From an uncultured Chitinophaga sp. (GTDB taxonomy: Bacteria > Bacteroidota > Bacteroidia > Cytophagales > Cyclobacteriaceae), in contig CABHOK010000002.1 in NCBI GenBank assembly GCA_902168205.1, positions 620,001-684,000 on the forward strand: a stretch of DNA of 64,000 bases, given 5' to 3'. Below, piece after piece: positions 36,937 to 45,960 of this stretch. The notes under the pieces were generated by a model, which ran no database searches, had not been told where the DNA came from, and saw nothing but the letters and a program-made list of their open reading frames with translations. A program made the position numbers and the translations under genes. The stretch's first letter is position 1, and each line of letters begins with the position of its first letter.

Positions 36937-37845
36937 ATGAAAAATCAAATACTAACAATAGCCCTCGCACTGATCACCTTCGGGTTGATACTCATCTCAT
37001 CATCGATCGCGAATGCTCAGAGCAACAGTGAATTTACCGTGCCCCTGAGTGATCCGGCAAAGCGAGGTAAACTCAAAGCACATCTTAATTTCGGTTCGAT
37101 CACAGTGAAAGGAACTGCGCGTAAGGATGTACTGGTAAAGTATAAATCTGGTGAGGATAATGATTGTGACGGCTGCGATGATGACGGTGAAGAGAAAGAC
37201 AAAGACAAAGATCATTCGCACAACAAAAATCGTAATAACAATAAGGAGAATAACAGCAGCTCAAAATCCGAGGGACTTCGCAAGATTGGCGGTGGCGGTA
37301 TGGATCTTGAAGTTACCGAGAACAACAACTTTGTAAAAGTGCAGTCTGATTCATGGAATCATAAAGTTGACCTGGAGATTGAAGTGCCTTCCGGTTTCGA
37401 TATGGAAGTGCACACCTATAACGATGGCGATCTGATGGTTACCAACGTGCAGGGCGATCTCGAGCTTACCAACTATAACGGGGAGATAACGGCCCTCAAC
37501 ATTTCCGGAGCGATCGTAGCTACAACATTTAATGGTGAAGTAAAGATAACGTTCGATAAAGTAAAAGAAGGAGCACCAATGTCGTTTACAACATTTAATG
37601 GTGATATAGATCTTACGTTCCCGGCATCGCTGAAGGCTTCGTTCAAAATGAAAACCGAGCAAGGCGAGATCTTTACCGGCTTTGATATGAAGATGACCAG
37701 TGCCGGTCCGGTGCAGAAGAAAGATGCAAAATCAGGAGTATACCGTGTTACAGTAGACGACTACAAACGAGGTGACGTGAATGGAGGAGGAGCGGAGATC
37801 ATGCTGAAGAATCACAACGGTGATATTTACGTTCGCAAGAAATAA
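36937..37845 (+). CDS. DUF4097-like secreted protein with Asp/Lys/Asn-rich insert
   Basis: A 302-residue exported protein (signal peptide ending SSSIANA). It shares the NGD/NGE beta-repeat pattern of the preceding gene (YNDGDLMVTNVQGDLELTNYNGEITALNISGA, TFNGEVKI, TFNGDIDL, HNGDIYVRKK). It differs by a low-complexity insert at about 71-111: DNDCDGCDDDGEEKDKDKDHSHNKNRNNNKENNSS, with two Cys, many Asp and two His. That insert could bind divalent metal ions or be flexible spacer; this is inference. It is the last gene of the ECF sigma run and is followed by a terminator. Confidence 0.82.
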   Translation: MKNQILTIALALITFGLILISSSIANAQSNSEFTVPLSDPAKRGKLKAHLNFGSITVKGTARKDVLVKYKSGEDNDCDGCDDDGEEKDKDKDHSHNKNRNNNKENNSSSKSEGLRKIGGGGMDLEVTENNNFVKVQSDSWNHKVDLEIEVPSGFDMEVHTYNDGDLMVTNVQGDLELTNYNGEITALNISGAIVATTFNGEVKITFDKVKEGAPMSFTTFNGDIDLTFPASLKASFKMKTEQGEIFTGFDMKMTSAGPVQKKDAKSGVYRVTVDDYKRGDVNGGGAEIMLKNHNGDIYVRKK

Positions 37846-37892
37846 CTACGCACACACAACCATAATGTGAAACAGGGTTGATTGGTTTATTG

Positions 37893-37925
37893 AAAGCGGT
37901 ATGACTGTAGTCTGCCGCTTTTTTA
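37893..37925 (+). terminator. hairpin terminator of the DUF4097 run
   Basis: AAAGCGG (37893-37899) pairs with CCGCTTT (37915-37921); an inner GACT/AGTC pair extends the stem, and the T run continues to 37925. It lies about 50 bp after the stop of the second DUF4097 gene. Confidence 0.75.
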
Positions 37926-38031
37926 ATGCATTGTATAGCGAGGAGGTTCTGCAAAGTATATTCCGGGTAACCGGTAGTTTTTCGGAATTGTTTTTTCGAC
38001 TTTTGGGTTTCAGGAAGTAAATCAGAATAAT

Positions 38032-38505
38032 ATGCCATTACCGGTTGGAACGAAGGCGCCCGATTTTACATTAGGCTCAACGAGTGGGAGAGATTTTTCG
38101 CTGTATCGCGACATGAAGAACAAGCCTTGTATTTTATACTTCTATCCCAAAGATTTTTCAGTAGGTTGTACCAATGAAGCTTGTAGTTTCAGAGATACCT
38201 TCGAAGTGTTTAAGGAATTGAACATTACAATCATCGGCATCAGCCGTGATTCATTGGAAAGTCACGCCAAGTTCAAGAAGACACTCGCGCTTCCGTTTGA
38301 TTTACTTGCTGATGTGGAGGGAAAAGTTTGTCAACTGTACGATACGCAATTGCCGTTTGTACCTTTATTTACCAAGCGCACTACGTATCTGCTGGATAAA
38401 GACCAGACTATATTAGCGATGTACCAGAATATATTCTCATCGAAGCGGCACATCAAGGCCATGGTAGAGAATGTTACGGCGCCCACGCGGAGGCAAGCCG
38501 TTTAG
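38032..38505 (+). CDS. atypical 2-Cys peroxiredoxin, PrxQ/BCP-like
   Basis: A 157-residue thiol peroxidase that reduces peroxides at the expense of thioredoxin. The active site reads FYPKDFSVGCTNEACSFRD: Pro39, Ser43 (in place of Thr) and peroxidatic Cys46, with a second Cys51 five residues on as in PrxQ. The usual TPGC is SVGC here. Length and N-terminal PLPVGTKAPDFTLGSTSGRDFSL agree with the family. The gene overlaps the end of the convergent HAD phosphatase gene by 4 bp. Cytoplasmic location is likely. Confidence 0.9.
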   Translation: MPLPVGTKAPDFTLGSTSGRDFSLYRDMKNKPCILYFYPKDFSVGCTNEACSFRDTFEVFKELNITIIGISRDSLESHAKFKKTLALPFDLLADVEGKVCQLYDTQLPFVPLFTKRTTYLLDKDQTILAMYQNIFSSKRHIKAMVENVTAPTRRQAV

Positions 38506-39281
38506 GCTTCCCACCACGGTAACGGAAATTTGATCTCGGTTACAGATGTAACAACCATATCCGGTTTGAAAGCATATTTGATCAGGTCTTCCTTCTTGGT
38601 GATACCGCTGAGAGTAAGTATAGTTTTATAGCCCATCTGAACACCGCCTTGTATATCGGTATCCATGGTATCACCGATCACGGTAGTGTCTGCAGTTTCA
38701 AGTCCTAAGGCTTTACGGGCAGAGCGCATCATTACCGGACCAGGTTTTCCAATCACAAACGCTTTTATACCGGAAGCCTCTTCGATCATCGCAGTAGTAG
38801 CGGCTATACCGAGGTTAGCCCATCCTGCTTTTTTAGGAGAAGGATCGCGGTTGGTAGTAATAAATTTGGCACCGGCCAGAATCATATCTACAGCACGCTG
38901 CACCATTTCCAGTGTAAAGTTTCTGCCTTCACCCAACACAACAAAATCAGGATCAGTTTCTACCAGCGATATACCATTTTCATGCAAGCTGGTGAGTAAG
39001 CCTCCTTCACCGAGTACATAGGCAGAACCGTTTGGAATTTGACCGGCCAGAAATTTACCGGTAGCCATCGCACTGGTATAAATATGTTTTTCATCCACGT
39101 TTATACCCAGCTTCTTCAGCTTGCGCACAGCCTCTGTACGTGTACGCTGACTGTTGTTGGTCATAAACATGAAGGGTATATCTTTTTTAAGTAACATGGC
39201 TATAAATTCGTCAGCCCCCGGTATAAGTATATCGCCACCGTATACAACACCATCCATGTCAATGAGTAAGCCTTTTGCCAT
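38502..39281 (-). CDS. HAD-IIA sugar-phosphatase-like hydrolase (NagD type)
   Basis: A 259-residue phosphatase from ATG 39281; the longer frame begins with a TTG and a poorly conserved leader. HAD motifs are visible: LLIDMDGVVY (nucleophile and acid Asp), FMTNNSQRTR, and the late acidic motif VIGDTMDTDIQGG. A C2-type cap follows motif I, as in NagD and AraL. It dephosphorylates small phosphometabolites. It is monocistronic and lies near, but not in, the polysaccharide locus. The exact substrate is unknown. Confidence 0.92.
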   Translation of the reverse strand: MAKGLLIDMDGVVYGGDILIPGADEFIAMLLKKDIPFMFMTNNSQRTRTEAVRKLKKLGINVDEKHIYTSAMATGKFLAGQIPNGSAYVLGEGGLLTSLHENGISLVETDPDFVVLGEGRNFTLEMVQRAVDMILAGAKFITTNRDPSPKKAGWANLGIAATTAMIEEASGIKAFVIGKPGPVMMRSARKALGLETADTTVIGDTMDTDIQGGVQMGYKTILTLSGITKKEDLIKYAFKPDMVVTSVTEIKFPLPWWEA

Positions 39282-39310
39282 TTTAGTAGAGTAAGTTATA
39301 GTCAAATATA

Positions 39311-39352
39311 GTTAACGGTTAATAGTTATCCGTCATTCGTTAACAGTTATCC
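39311..39352. repeat. GTTANNN heptad array, six perfect units
   Basis: GTTAACG, GTTAATA, GTTATCC, GTCATTC, GTTAACA, GTTATCC in an unbroken 7-nt register. It lies 30 bp upstream of the HAD gene start. No inverted partner is present before the AACAC array at 39410. Confidence 0.75.
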
Positions 39353-39409
39353 GAAAAAAAACAATTACACAACGCACACGAAGAAATTATAGTATACTCC
39401 GCTAACATC

Positions 39410-39474
39410 AACACCTGAACACACCAACACCTCAACACAACAAACACACATACTTACGTAAACACCTAAACACG
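39410..39474. repeat. AACACNNN octad array reaching the LacI stop codon
   Basis: AACACCTG, AACACACC, AACACCTC, AACACAAC and AAACACAC follow in an 8-nt register to 39449. After an 11-base interruption, AACACCT and AAACACG continue from 39461 into the 3' end of the LacI gene (stop at 39466). Confidence 0.6.
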
Positions 39475-40485
39475 TCTCGTGCTGTTTCGCACAATCAACT
39501 CCGTAGGCAAGATCTTTGTAATCGGCTTAAACTCCTGTTTGTTCTCCACTTGCTGGATGAAGAGTTTGGCAGCGGTTTGTCCCATCTGGTAAGCGGGTTG
39601 TGCCACCGTGGTAAGTGAAGGTTCGATGAACTGCGATACCGGTTCGTTGGTAAATCCTACGAGCGATATTTCATCGGGTATACGAACGCCTTTTTCTTTT
39701 AGCACCTGCATGGCAAGTATGGCGACCGGATCATTCATGCAAAATATAGCATCGGGTCGCTGCGGTAAATCCAGGAGCTTGTGTGTAGCTGCGGTAGGAT
39801 CGGTATGCAGATCTTTACAATGAATGATCAGCTCTTCATCAAGTTCTACATTGTAGTTACGTATAGCATCGCGGTAGCCACGTAAGCGCTGATCACTTAC
39901 ATAAAGTGTTTCAGGTCCGCCAATGAAAGCGATGCGTTTACAGCCTGTGCGTATCAAATGTTCAGCAGCTTTAAAGCCACCGTTATAATCATCTACTACA
40001 ACTTTGGAAACATCGAGCTCGCTGGTGATACGGTCGAACAACACTATCGGTATTTGCTTGGCCAGTAAATGTTCGAGGTGCTCTACATTTTTAGTCTGAC
40101 TTGACAGCGATATCAGTAATCCGTCCACGCGGTTCGATACCAGCATGTGTATATTTGATTTCTCTGTTCGCAGCGATTCCATCGACTGACAGATCATAAT
40201 GCTATAGTCGTGCTTCGCTGCATACTCCTGTATACCACTGATGGTAGAGGAGAAGAAATGCATGGCAATCTCCGGTACAACCACACCAATGGTGTTTGTC
40301 TTTTTAATGCGGAGACTTTGTGCTACACGATTAGGTTCATAGTGTAATTGTTTGGCAAGTTCGAGTACAGCTTTTTTGGTTTCAGGATTTACATCCGGAG
40401 CATTGCGAAGAGCGCGCGAAACAGTTGAGATGGAAATGTTGAGTTTGATAGCAAGGTCGCGGATGGTAGCCTGAGGGTTCTTCAT
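39466..40485 (-). CDS. LacI/GalR-family transcriptional regulator
   Basis: A 339-residue regulator. The HTH is ATIRDLAIKLNISISTVSRALRNAPDVNPETKKAVLELAKQLHYEPNRVAQSL (about 5-60). A periplasmic-binding-like sensor domain follows, starting TNTIGVVVPEIAMHFFSSTISGIQEYA and including GFTNEPVSQFIEPSLTTVAQPAYQMGQTAAKLF. It is divergent from the ECF sigma gene that opens the polysaccharide locus and shares a 258-bp control region with it. Palindromes found here (40614-40631) and upstream of galK (56653-56670) are candidate operators. It probably represses until a sugar from the glycan binds; the ligand is unknown. Confidence 0.92.
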   Translation of the reverse strand: MKNPQATIRDLAIKLNISISTVSRALRNAPDVNPETKKAVLELAKQLHYEPNRVAQSLRIKKTNTIGVVVPEIAMHFFSSTISGIQEYAAKHDYSIMICQSMESLRTEKSNIHMLVSNRVDGLLISLSSQTKNVEHLEHLLAKQIPIVLFDRITSELDVSKVVVDDYNGGFKAAEHLIRTGCKRIAFIGGPETLYVSDQRLRGYRDAIRNYNVELDEELIIHCKDLHTDPTAATHKLLDLPQRPDAIFCMNDPVAILAMQVLKEKGVRIPDEISLVGFTNEPVSQFIEPSLTTVAQPAYQMGQTAAKLFIQQVENKQEFKPITKILPTELIVRNSTRRV

Positions 40486-40613
40486 TTCAGAAAATCACGG
40501 AAATAGCTCAATAGTACAAGGTCGGTCGATAATATCAAAACGATTTATCGCCCTGAAGTAACAAACGATTTCTGAAATATTATTCTGAAAATAAATATAA
40601 TTTCAGTGTTGAG

Positions 40614-40631
40614 ATCGTTTCCGGAATCGTT
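40614..40631. promoter_or_regulatory. candidate LacI operator upstream of the polysaccharide-locus sigma gene
   Basis: ATCGTTTCCGGAATCGTT is an even palindrome centred on CCGG (7 of 9 pairs match). Together with the next bases it shares CGTT[T/A]CCGGAATCGTTATTT with the galK upstream region (20 of 21 positions). It lies 113 bp before the sigma start and 129 bp from the lacI start. Confidence 0.7.
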
Positions 40632-40743
40632 ATTTTTAAAATAATATTTCGTGAAGGGATGGCAATTGAAACATTTCGATTACTTCGCCTGTGATAAAAG
40701 TTTGTGCAGATATCGAACCCAAACCCTTTGCTGCCACCAAACT

Positions 40744-41313
40744 ATGCATGCGGAAAAAGACGATCAGGTACTTTTTGACTTAATATGCCAGGGCGATCAG
40801 CGCGCTTTCTCCGTCTTGTTCGATCGGCATTGGAAGCGATTATACCACGCTGCCTATCGCGTGCTGGAAGATGAAACCGTTGCTAAAGATGTAGTACAAG
40901 ACGTACTCATCTCGCTGTGGGAGAAAGGTCGCGACCGAAATATACTCAACATACAGGCGTATCTATACCAGGCTGTAAAGCTTCAATGCTTTATGCACCT
41001 GCGCTCCGGGGCTATATCTAAAAAGCACCTCGAACACATTAACCTTGTAGCAACAACCAACGACACGGAAGAAGCACTTCACGCTGCTGAACTGCAGTCC
41101 GTGCTCGAAGAAGGCATGGCTACACTTCCCGAAAAGTGTCGTGAGATTTTTTACCTGAGTCGGTTTGAGTTACTGCCCAATAAAAAAATTGCCGAGCAAC
41201 TTCACATCTCGCCCAAGACGGTCGAGAATCAAATCACCAAAGCCTTGCGTACGCTTCGTCTTTCCATCGACAAGCTGGTGATGCTCACAGCCTTCATGCT
41301 CGACAACTTCTGA
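40744..41313 (+). CDS. ECF sigma factor of the SusCD locus
   Basis: A 189-residue sigma factor (ATG 40744; a TTG/GTG-led extension upstream has no sigma features). It belongs to the Bacteroidota expansion group paired with FecR: FDLICQGDQRAFSVLFDRHWKRLYHAAYRVLEDETVAKDVVQDVLISLWEKGRD, and region 4 LPEKCREIFYLSRFELLPNKKIAEQLHISPKTVENQITKALRTLR. The C-terminal hydrophobic MLTAFML tail is usual in this group. It should drive susC and downstream genes when FecR and a SusC signal domain report substrate. It is followed 74 bp later by fecR. Confidence 0.94.
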   Translation: MHAEKDDQVLFDLICQGDQRAFSVLFDRHWKRLYHAAYRVLEDETVAKDVVQDVLISLWEKGRDRNILNIQAYLYQAVKLQCFMHLRSGAISKKHLEHINLVATTNDTEEALHAAELQSVLEEGMATLPEKCREIFYLSRFELLPNKKIAEQLHISPKTVENQITKALRTLRLSIDKLVMLTAFMLDNF

Positions 41314-41387
41314 TTTTTCATTGTCCGAAAATTTTTTCTGATCGCACGTAGGGGATCACACAATCGTGTGCAACTACCGTTTAGATC

Positions 41388-42401
41388 ATGAAAATAGACG
41401 AACACCAATTCCGGAAACTACTCGATGCCTACATCAACGGCACGGCATCGCCCGCGGACAAACAACTGCTGGACGAATTCTTTGAATCGTATCCGGAAGC
41501 TGAGCAACGCGTGTCTCAACGAGATGAAAGCATCAAGCACGAATTGTGGATGCAGCTTTCCGAAAAACTGCAGGAGCCGCAACGGGCAAGTGCGAAACGC
41601 TATACCTTGTCACCCTGGTATTCAGTGGCAGCGGCACTGGCGTTGTTCATGGTGACTTTCTATTTCCTGATCTACAAAAAACAGGATGATGTGGTGAAAC
41701 CTGAAGTGATTGCCGTGAAGCAGCAGACGGTGCAGACATCACGTGGACAAAAGTTAAAGATCGATCTGCTGGACGGCACACAGGTAATTCTCAACGCCAA
41801 CAGTACACTTACCTTCCCGGAACAATTTACCCCAGCAACCCGCGAAGTATATCTTGAAGGCGAAGCATACTTCCAGGTAGCACATGATACATCCAAACCA
41901 TTTATAGTTCACACAGCTTCTGCGAACACAACTGTACTCGGCACATCGTTCAATGTGCGTACATCGCCTGATAAAATTACCGAGATAACATTGGTGGAAG
42001 GTAAAGTAAATGTAGGCTCGCGCCTGCATACCGCGCAGGTAAAAGATGTTATACTTGAACCGTATCAACAAGCTATTGTTACCAGTGGCAACAAAGCCAT
42101 CAGCAAGAAGAAAGTAGATGTACAGGCTTTTGTAGACTGGAAAGACAACGTTCTGCACTTCGAGAACATTACACTGGCAGAAGCCGTGGAGCAACTGGAG
42201 TCATGGTACAAAGTTGATATAACCTTTCAGAATCCTGCGCTTGGCAACTGCATCATTAATGCTACCTACAAGCAAGAGTCCTTGCCGAATATCCTGAAAA
42301 GTTTAGAGTATATGCTCAAGATAACCTGCACGCAGAAAGGTAACAGCGTGATCATGCAGGGCAAAGGATGCGACATCAAACCCAAACAAAGCAATATATG
42401 A
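41388..42401 (+). CDS. FecR-family anti-sigma factor
   Basis: A 337-residue single-pass regulator. The cytoplasmic head covers residues 1-70, with one TM helix at about 76-95 (WYSVAAALALFMVTFYFLIY). The periplasmic FecR domain follows (about 112-205: TSRGQKLKIDLLDGTQVILNANSTLTFPEQF ... LEGEAYFQVAHDTSKPFIVHTASANTTVLGTSFNVR), then a C-terminal STN-like DUF4974 domain (about 255-330: LHFENITLAEAVEQLESWYKVDITFQNP). It receives the signal from the STN domain of the adjacent SusC and controls the preceding sigma factor. Confidence 0.95.
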   Translation: MKIDEHQFRKLLDAYINGTASPADKQLLDEFFESYPEAEQRVSQRDESIKHELWMQLSEKLQEPQRASAKRYTLSPWYSVAAALALFMVTFYFLIYKKQDDVVKPEVIAVKQQTVQTSRGQKLKIDLLDGTQVILNANSTLTFPEQFTPATREVYLEGEAYFQVAHDTSKPFIVHTASANTTVLGTSFNVRTSPDKITEITLVEGKVNVGSRLHTAQVKDVILEPYQQAIVTSGNKAISKKKVDVQAFVDWKDNVLHFENITLAEAVEQLESWYKVDITFQNPALGNCIINATYKQESLPNILKSLEYMLKITCTQKGNSVIMQGKGCDIKPKQSNI

Positions 42402-42436
42402 CTGAAACAATACGATTGAATCCTCCTTAGGGATAC

Positions 42437-42505
42437 GGACTCTCAATCAACTTGAGAGAAAAGATAGTCCGGGTACTAACATTTTGGCCGATGCTTCCCC
42501 GGACT
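42437..42505 (+). promoter_or_regulatory. susC leader with mutually exclusive hairpins
   Basis: AGTCCGGG (42466-42473) can pair perfectly with CCCGGACT (42498-42505). Its first six bases can instead pair with CGGACT at 42436-42441, enclosing a separate hairpin CTCTCAA/TTGAGAG (42440-42446 with 42452-42458). The two folds compete for the same bases. This lies 45-113 bp before the susC ATG. Confidence 0.55.
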
Positions 42506-42549
42506 ACAGCCTGAGAATTAGTTGATAAAACTCAAACCTTAACAAACCT

Positions 42550-45500
42550 ATGAAATTTTTACGTAAGCTGTTCATGCTTATATCGAAGTACACATTGCGC
42601 CTTTTTATCATACAGGTAATTTGTATGAACCTTGGCTTTGCAGCGTCTACCAACAGCCAGAGCCTGGATAAGATCAAAGTTTCGCTTTCGCTGGAAGATG
42701 CCTCGCTATCGACCATATTCCAGGAGCTGGAAGCGAAAACAAAATTCGTATTTGCTTATTCAGCACAACTGGAGTTAGACAAGTCGTTCGACCTGCACTA
42801 TAAAGACGCATCGCTGCGCCAGGTGCTGGAAGATCTTTCCGGTAAAGCATCCATCGAATTCAAACGCATCAACAAAACTATTTCCGTTACTGCCAAGGCA
42901 GAACGCAAGCCTCAACCAGTCGCGGTAGCGATACAGGTTTCCGGTTCGGTGAAAGATGAAGGAGGTGAAGCGCTGCCAGGGGTAAACGTGATGGAGAAAG
43001 GGACATCCAACGGTACGTCTACTGATTCCAACGGAAGCTTTTCGCTTCAGGTAGCAGGCGAGAACAGCGTGCTCGTCTTTTCATTCATCGGGTATAAATC
43101 ACAGGAAGTCCGCGTAGGTACACAAACAAATATACCGGTGCAATTGCTGCAGGATGTAACAACCATGCAGGAGATTGTGGTGATCGGCTATGGTGAGCAG
43201 GAGAAGAAAGATCTTACCGGTGCGGTGTCTGTTATTGATAACAAAGACATGGCGAAAGTTCAGGCAACAACGGTTGCTGAAGCCATGCAAGGACTTGCTG
43301 CCGGGGTAAATATACGCAACAGCGGTCGTGCCGGAAGTGAATCAACAATCGAGATACGCGGTCTCGGAAACTTTTCGAACAACCAGCCGCTCTATGTTAT
43401 TGACGGAGTGCCTACCATTGCCACACGTGATTTCAACGCGGCCGATGTAGAGTCTATCCAGATTCTGAAAGATGCATCCGCTGCTGCTATATATGGATCA
43501 CGTGCCGCGAACGGTGTGATTATCATCACGACCAAGAAAGGAAAACCAGGACCACTGAAAGTTGATTTCTCCGGACGTTACGGAGTGCAGACTTTGCCGA
43601 AGTATGAATTTATGAGTGCGGCAGATTTCAAGAAATATAACACGATGGCTTATCGCGAAGCCATTGAAGTAGAAAAATTTCCGTGGGTGATCGACCAGGG
43701 CTATCAGCAATTTCCCGAAGGTATAGATACCGATTGGCAGAGTGAGACCTTCCGCACAGCACAAACGCACGACTATAACTTGACTTTCTCCGGAGGTAAT
43801 GAATTCGGTACATATTTAGTATCCGGAAATTACTTTGGTAACACCGGTACAAGTATAGGGTCATCGTTCGATCGCTATAGCTTCCGCGTGAACACCGAAG
43901 GCAAGCGTGGTATATTTAAGATCGGAGAGAACCTTTCTATTTCGCATGGTCAGTCAGATGATCTGATCACCAATCCGTTCTGGGACATGTTACGCATGTT
44001 ACCAACCATACCGGTGCATGACCCCACACACCCGGGAGGTTTCGGTTACGGTGATGAAGCCGCTGCACGTACGTTCGGAGTAAACCCGATTGCACGTGAA
44101 TCGCTGGAAGAAACAACCAACCAGAACCTGCGCCTGCGCGGAAATGCTTACGCAGAACTTAGCTTTCTGAAAGGTGTGTTGAAATATAGGGTTAACGCAG
44201 GTCTTGAAGCCAGCAACGAAAACTATAAATATATCCGCAAGGTCGGTAACTGGACATTGAACCAGCCATTCGATCCATCGGCTGTAAATGAATATCGGGG
44301 AGAATATGTATCAACCTTGATAGAGAATACAGTTCACCTGAACAAAGATATAGGGAAGCATCACATCGATGCCGTAGCCGGTACAACCTTCCAGCGCCAG
44401 AAGTATGATCGCATCTCCGGCACGAAACGCAACCTGGTTGAAGTCGGTGGCAGGTATTATGATGTACTCGATGCAGGAACAACCAATCCGGAAGCAGGTG
44501 GTTTTAACAATGAAGATGCACTCATCTCATACCTCGGCCGGTTTAACTATTCGTACGATGAAAAATATTACCTGACCGGTACCGTGCGCAGAGATGGATC
44601 GTCACGTTTCGCGAAGAATAATCGCTGGGGGAATTTTCCTTCGGCAAGTGCTGCATGGCGTATCAGCGGAGAAGACTTTTTCAATGTTCCGTTTATAGAT
44701 GATCTGAAGATTCGCGCAAACTATGGCGAGCTGGGTAACTCCAGTATAGGACGTACGGTTGGATACGGAGGAAGCTTCTACGGTTCTTCAATCTATAACA
44801 TCGGTAACTGGGATTACCTGGCACTGCTCAATTCTTCCGTTATCGCTACACTAGGTCGCGATCAGCACATTGTGAATGGCGCTACACAGGTAAAACTGGC
44901 AAACGCAGATCTTCGCTGGGAAACCAAAGAAGTTGTAAACATCGGAACAGATATAGCGCTCTTCAACAACAAGCTAGCTTTTACGATGGAGTATTTTGTA
45001 GCAACCACGAGAGATGTACTGACGGCAATGCCTATATTATTATCTACCGGTAATGATGGCGGTGACCCGTTCGTTAACGCAGCCAGTATACGCAACAAAG
45101 GTATAGAGATCTCTACCACCTGGAAAGAACAACGTGCAAGCGGACTCCGCTATAGTGTAACCGCTAATTTTTCTACCGTGCGAAACGAAGTGCTGGAGTT
45201 AGGGTATGGTAACGAGGAGATACTAAGTGGTATAACAAAAACGGAGATCGGTGAACCGATCGGTATGTTCTACCTGCGCAAGACCGATGGTATATTTCGC
45301 AGTGAAGAAGAAGTACTCGCACACGTAAACTCAACTGGTAAAGTTATTCAGCCGAATGCCAAGCCTGGTGATATTCGTTATGTAGACTTTGATGACAACG
45401 GAGAGATCAACGATGCCGATCGCCAGATCGTAGGCAACCCGTGGCCTAAATTTGATCTGGGCCTTGTATTGAATGTAGAGTATAAAAACTTCGATCTGTC

Positions 45501-45942
45501 AACCTTATGGTACGGATCATTCGGACAGAAAGTATATAACGGTTCACGCGCTGCGGTAGAACGCTTCGATGATAACTCAAACTACTTCGTATTTGAAGAA
45601 GGCAGCGAGCCATTCCAGGAAAATCCAAACAGCGATTTCCCAAGATTACTCTACGGTGATGATCGTAACTCGCGCGGAGACACAGACCGCTGGCTGGAGA
45701 ACGGTTCATACTTCCGACTGCGCAATGTTACACTCGGCTATAATTTCCCGAAAGCACTAACGGAGCGCGTTAAACTCAACAGTGCACGCATCTATGTTAC
45801 AGGACAAAACCTGTTAACGTTCACAAAATATACCGGTCTTGATCCTGACTTTACGGCACCGGATATATGGCGCAGAGGTCACGATGAAGTGCGTTACCCG
45901 AATGCAAAAACTTTCCTGGTAGGTCTCCAATTTAATTTCTGA
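42550..45942 (+). CDS. SusC/RagA-type TonB-dependent transporter with STN signalling domain
   Basis: An 1130-residue outer-membrane receptor. The leader (about 1-32) is followed by an STN domain (45-113) for signalling to FecR and a carboxypeptidase-D-like regulatory domain (about 128-205). The TonB-box region is EIVVIGYG (208-215), then the plug with the SusC signature NAADVESIQILKDASAAAIYGSRAANGVIIITTKKG. A 22-strand barrel ends in FLVGLQFNF with a terminal Phe. It imports oligosaccharides together with the SusD encoded 18 bp downstream. The presence of STN plus adjacent sigma/FecR marks it as a transducing transporter. Confidence 0.97.
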   Translation: MKFLRKLFMLISKYTLRLFIIQVICMNLGFAASTNSQSLDKIKVSLSLEDASLSTIFQELEAKTKFVFAYSAQLELDKSFDLHYKDASLRQVLEDLSGKASIEFKRINKTISVTAKAERKPQPVAVAIQVSGSVKDEGGEALPGVNVMEKGTSNGTSTDSNGSFSLQVAGENSVLVFSFIGYKSQEVRVGTQTNIPVQLLQDVTTMQEIVVIGYGEQEKKDLTGAVSVIDNKDMAKVQATTVAEAMQGLAAGVNIRNSGRAGSESTIEIRGLGNFSNNQPLYVIDGVPTIATRDFNAADVESIQILKDASAAAIYGSRAANGVIIITTKKGKPGPLKVDFSGRYGVQTLPKYEFMSAADFKKYNTMAYREAIEVEKFPWVIDQGYQQFPEGIDTDWQSETFRTAQTHDYNLTFSGGNEFGTYLVSGNYFGNTGTSIGSSFDRYSFRVNTEGKRGIFKIGENLSISHGQSDDLITNPFWDMLRMLPTIPVHDPTHPGGFGYGDEAAARTFGVNPIARESLEETTNQNLRLRGNAYAELSFLKGVLKYRVNAGLEASNENYKYIRKVGNWTLNQPFDPSAVNEYRGEYVSTLIENTVHLNKDIGKHHIDAVAGTTFQRQKYDRISGTKRNLVEVGGRYYDVLDAGTTNPEAGGFNNEDALISYLGRFNYSYDEKYYLTGTVRRDGSSRFAKNNRWGNFPSASAAWRISGEDFFNVPFIDDLKIRANYGELGNSSIGRTVGYGGSFYGSSIYNIGNWDYLALLNSSVIATLGRDQHIVNGATQVKLANADLRWETKEVVNIGTDIALFNNKLAFTMEYFVATTRDVLTAMPILLSTGNDGGDPFVNAASIRNKGIEISTTWKEQRASGLRYSVTANFSTVRNEVLELGYGNEEILSGITKTEIGEPIGMFYLRKTDGIFRSEEEVLAHVNSTGKVIQPNAKPGDIRYVDFDDNGEINDADRQIVGNPWPKFDLGLVLNVEYKNFDLSTLWYGSFGQKVYNGSRAAVERFDDNSNYFVFEEGSEPFQENPNSDFPRLLYGDDRNSRGDTDRWLENGSYFRLRNVTLGYNFPKALTERVKLNSARIYVTGQNLLTFTKYTGLDPDFTAPDIWRRGHDEVRYPNAKTFLVGLQFNF

Positions 45943-45960
45943 TTCTAAAGACAATCTGCT

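Noticed and set aside
36772-39474. CRISPR array
   Set aside because: Units are 7-8 nt with no spacer/repeat alternation of CRISPR size and no cas genes nearby.
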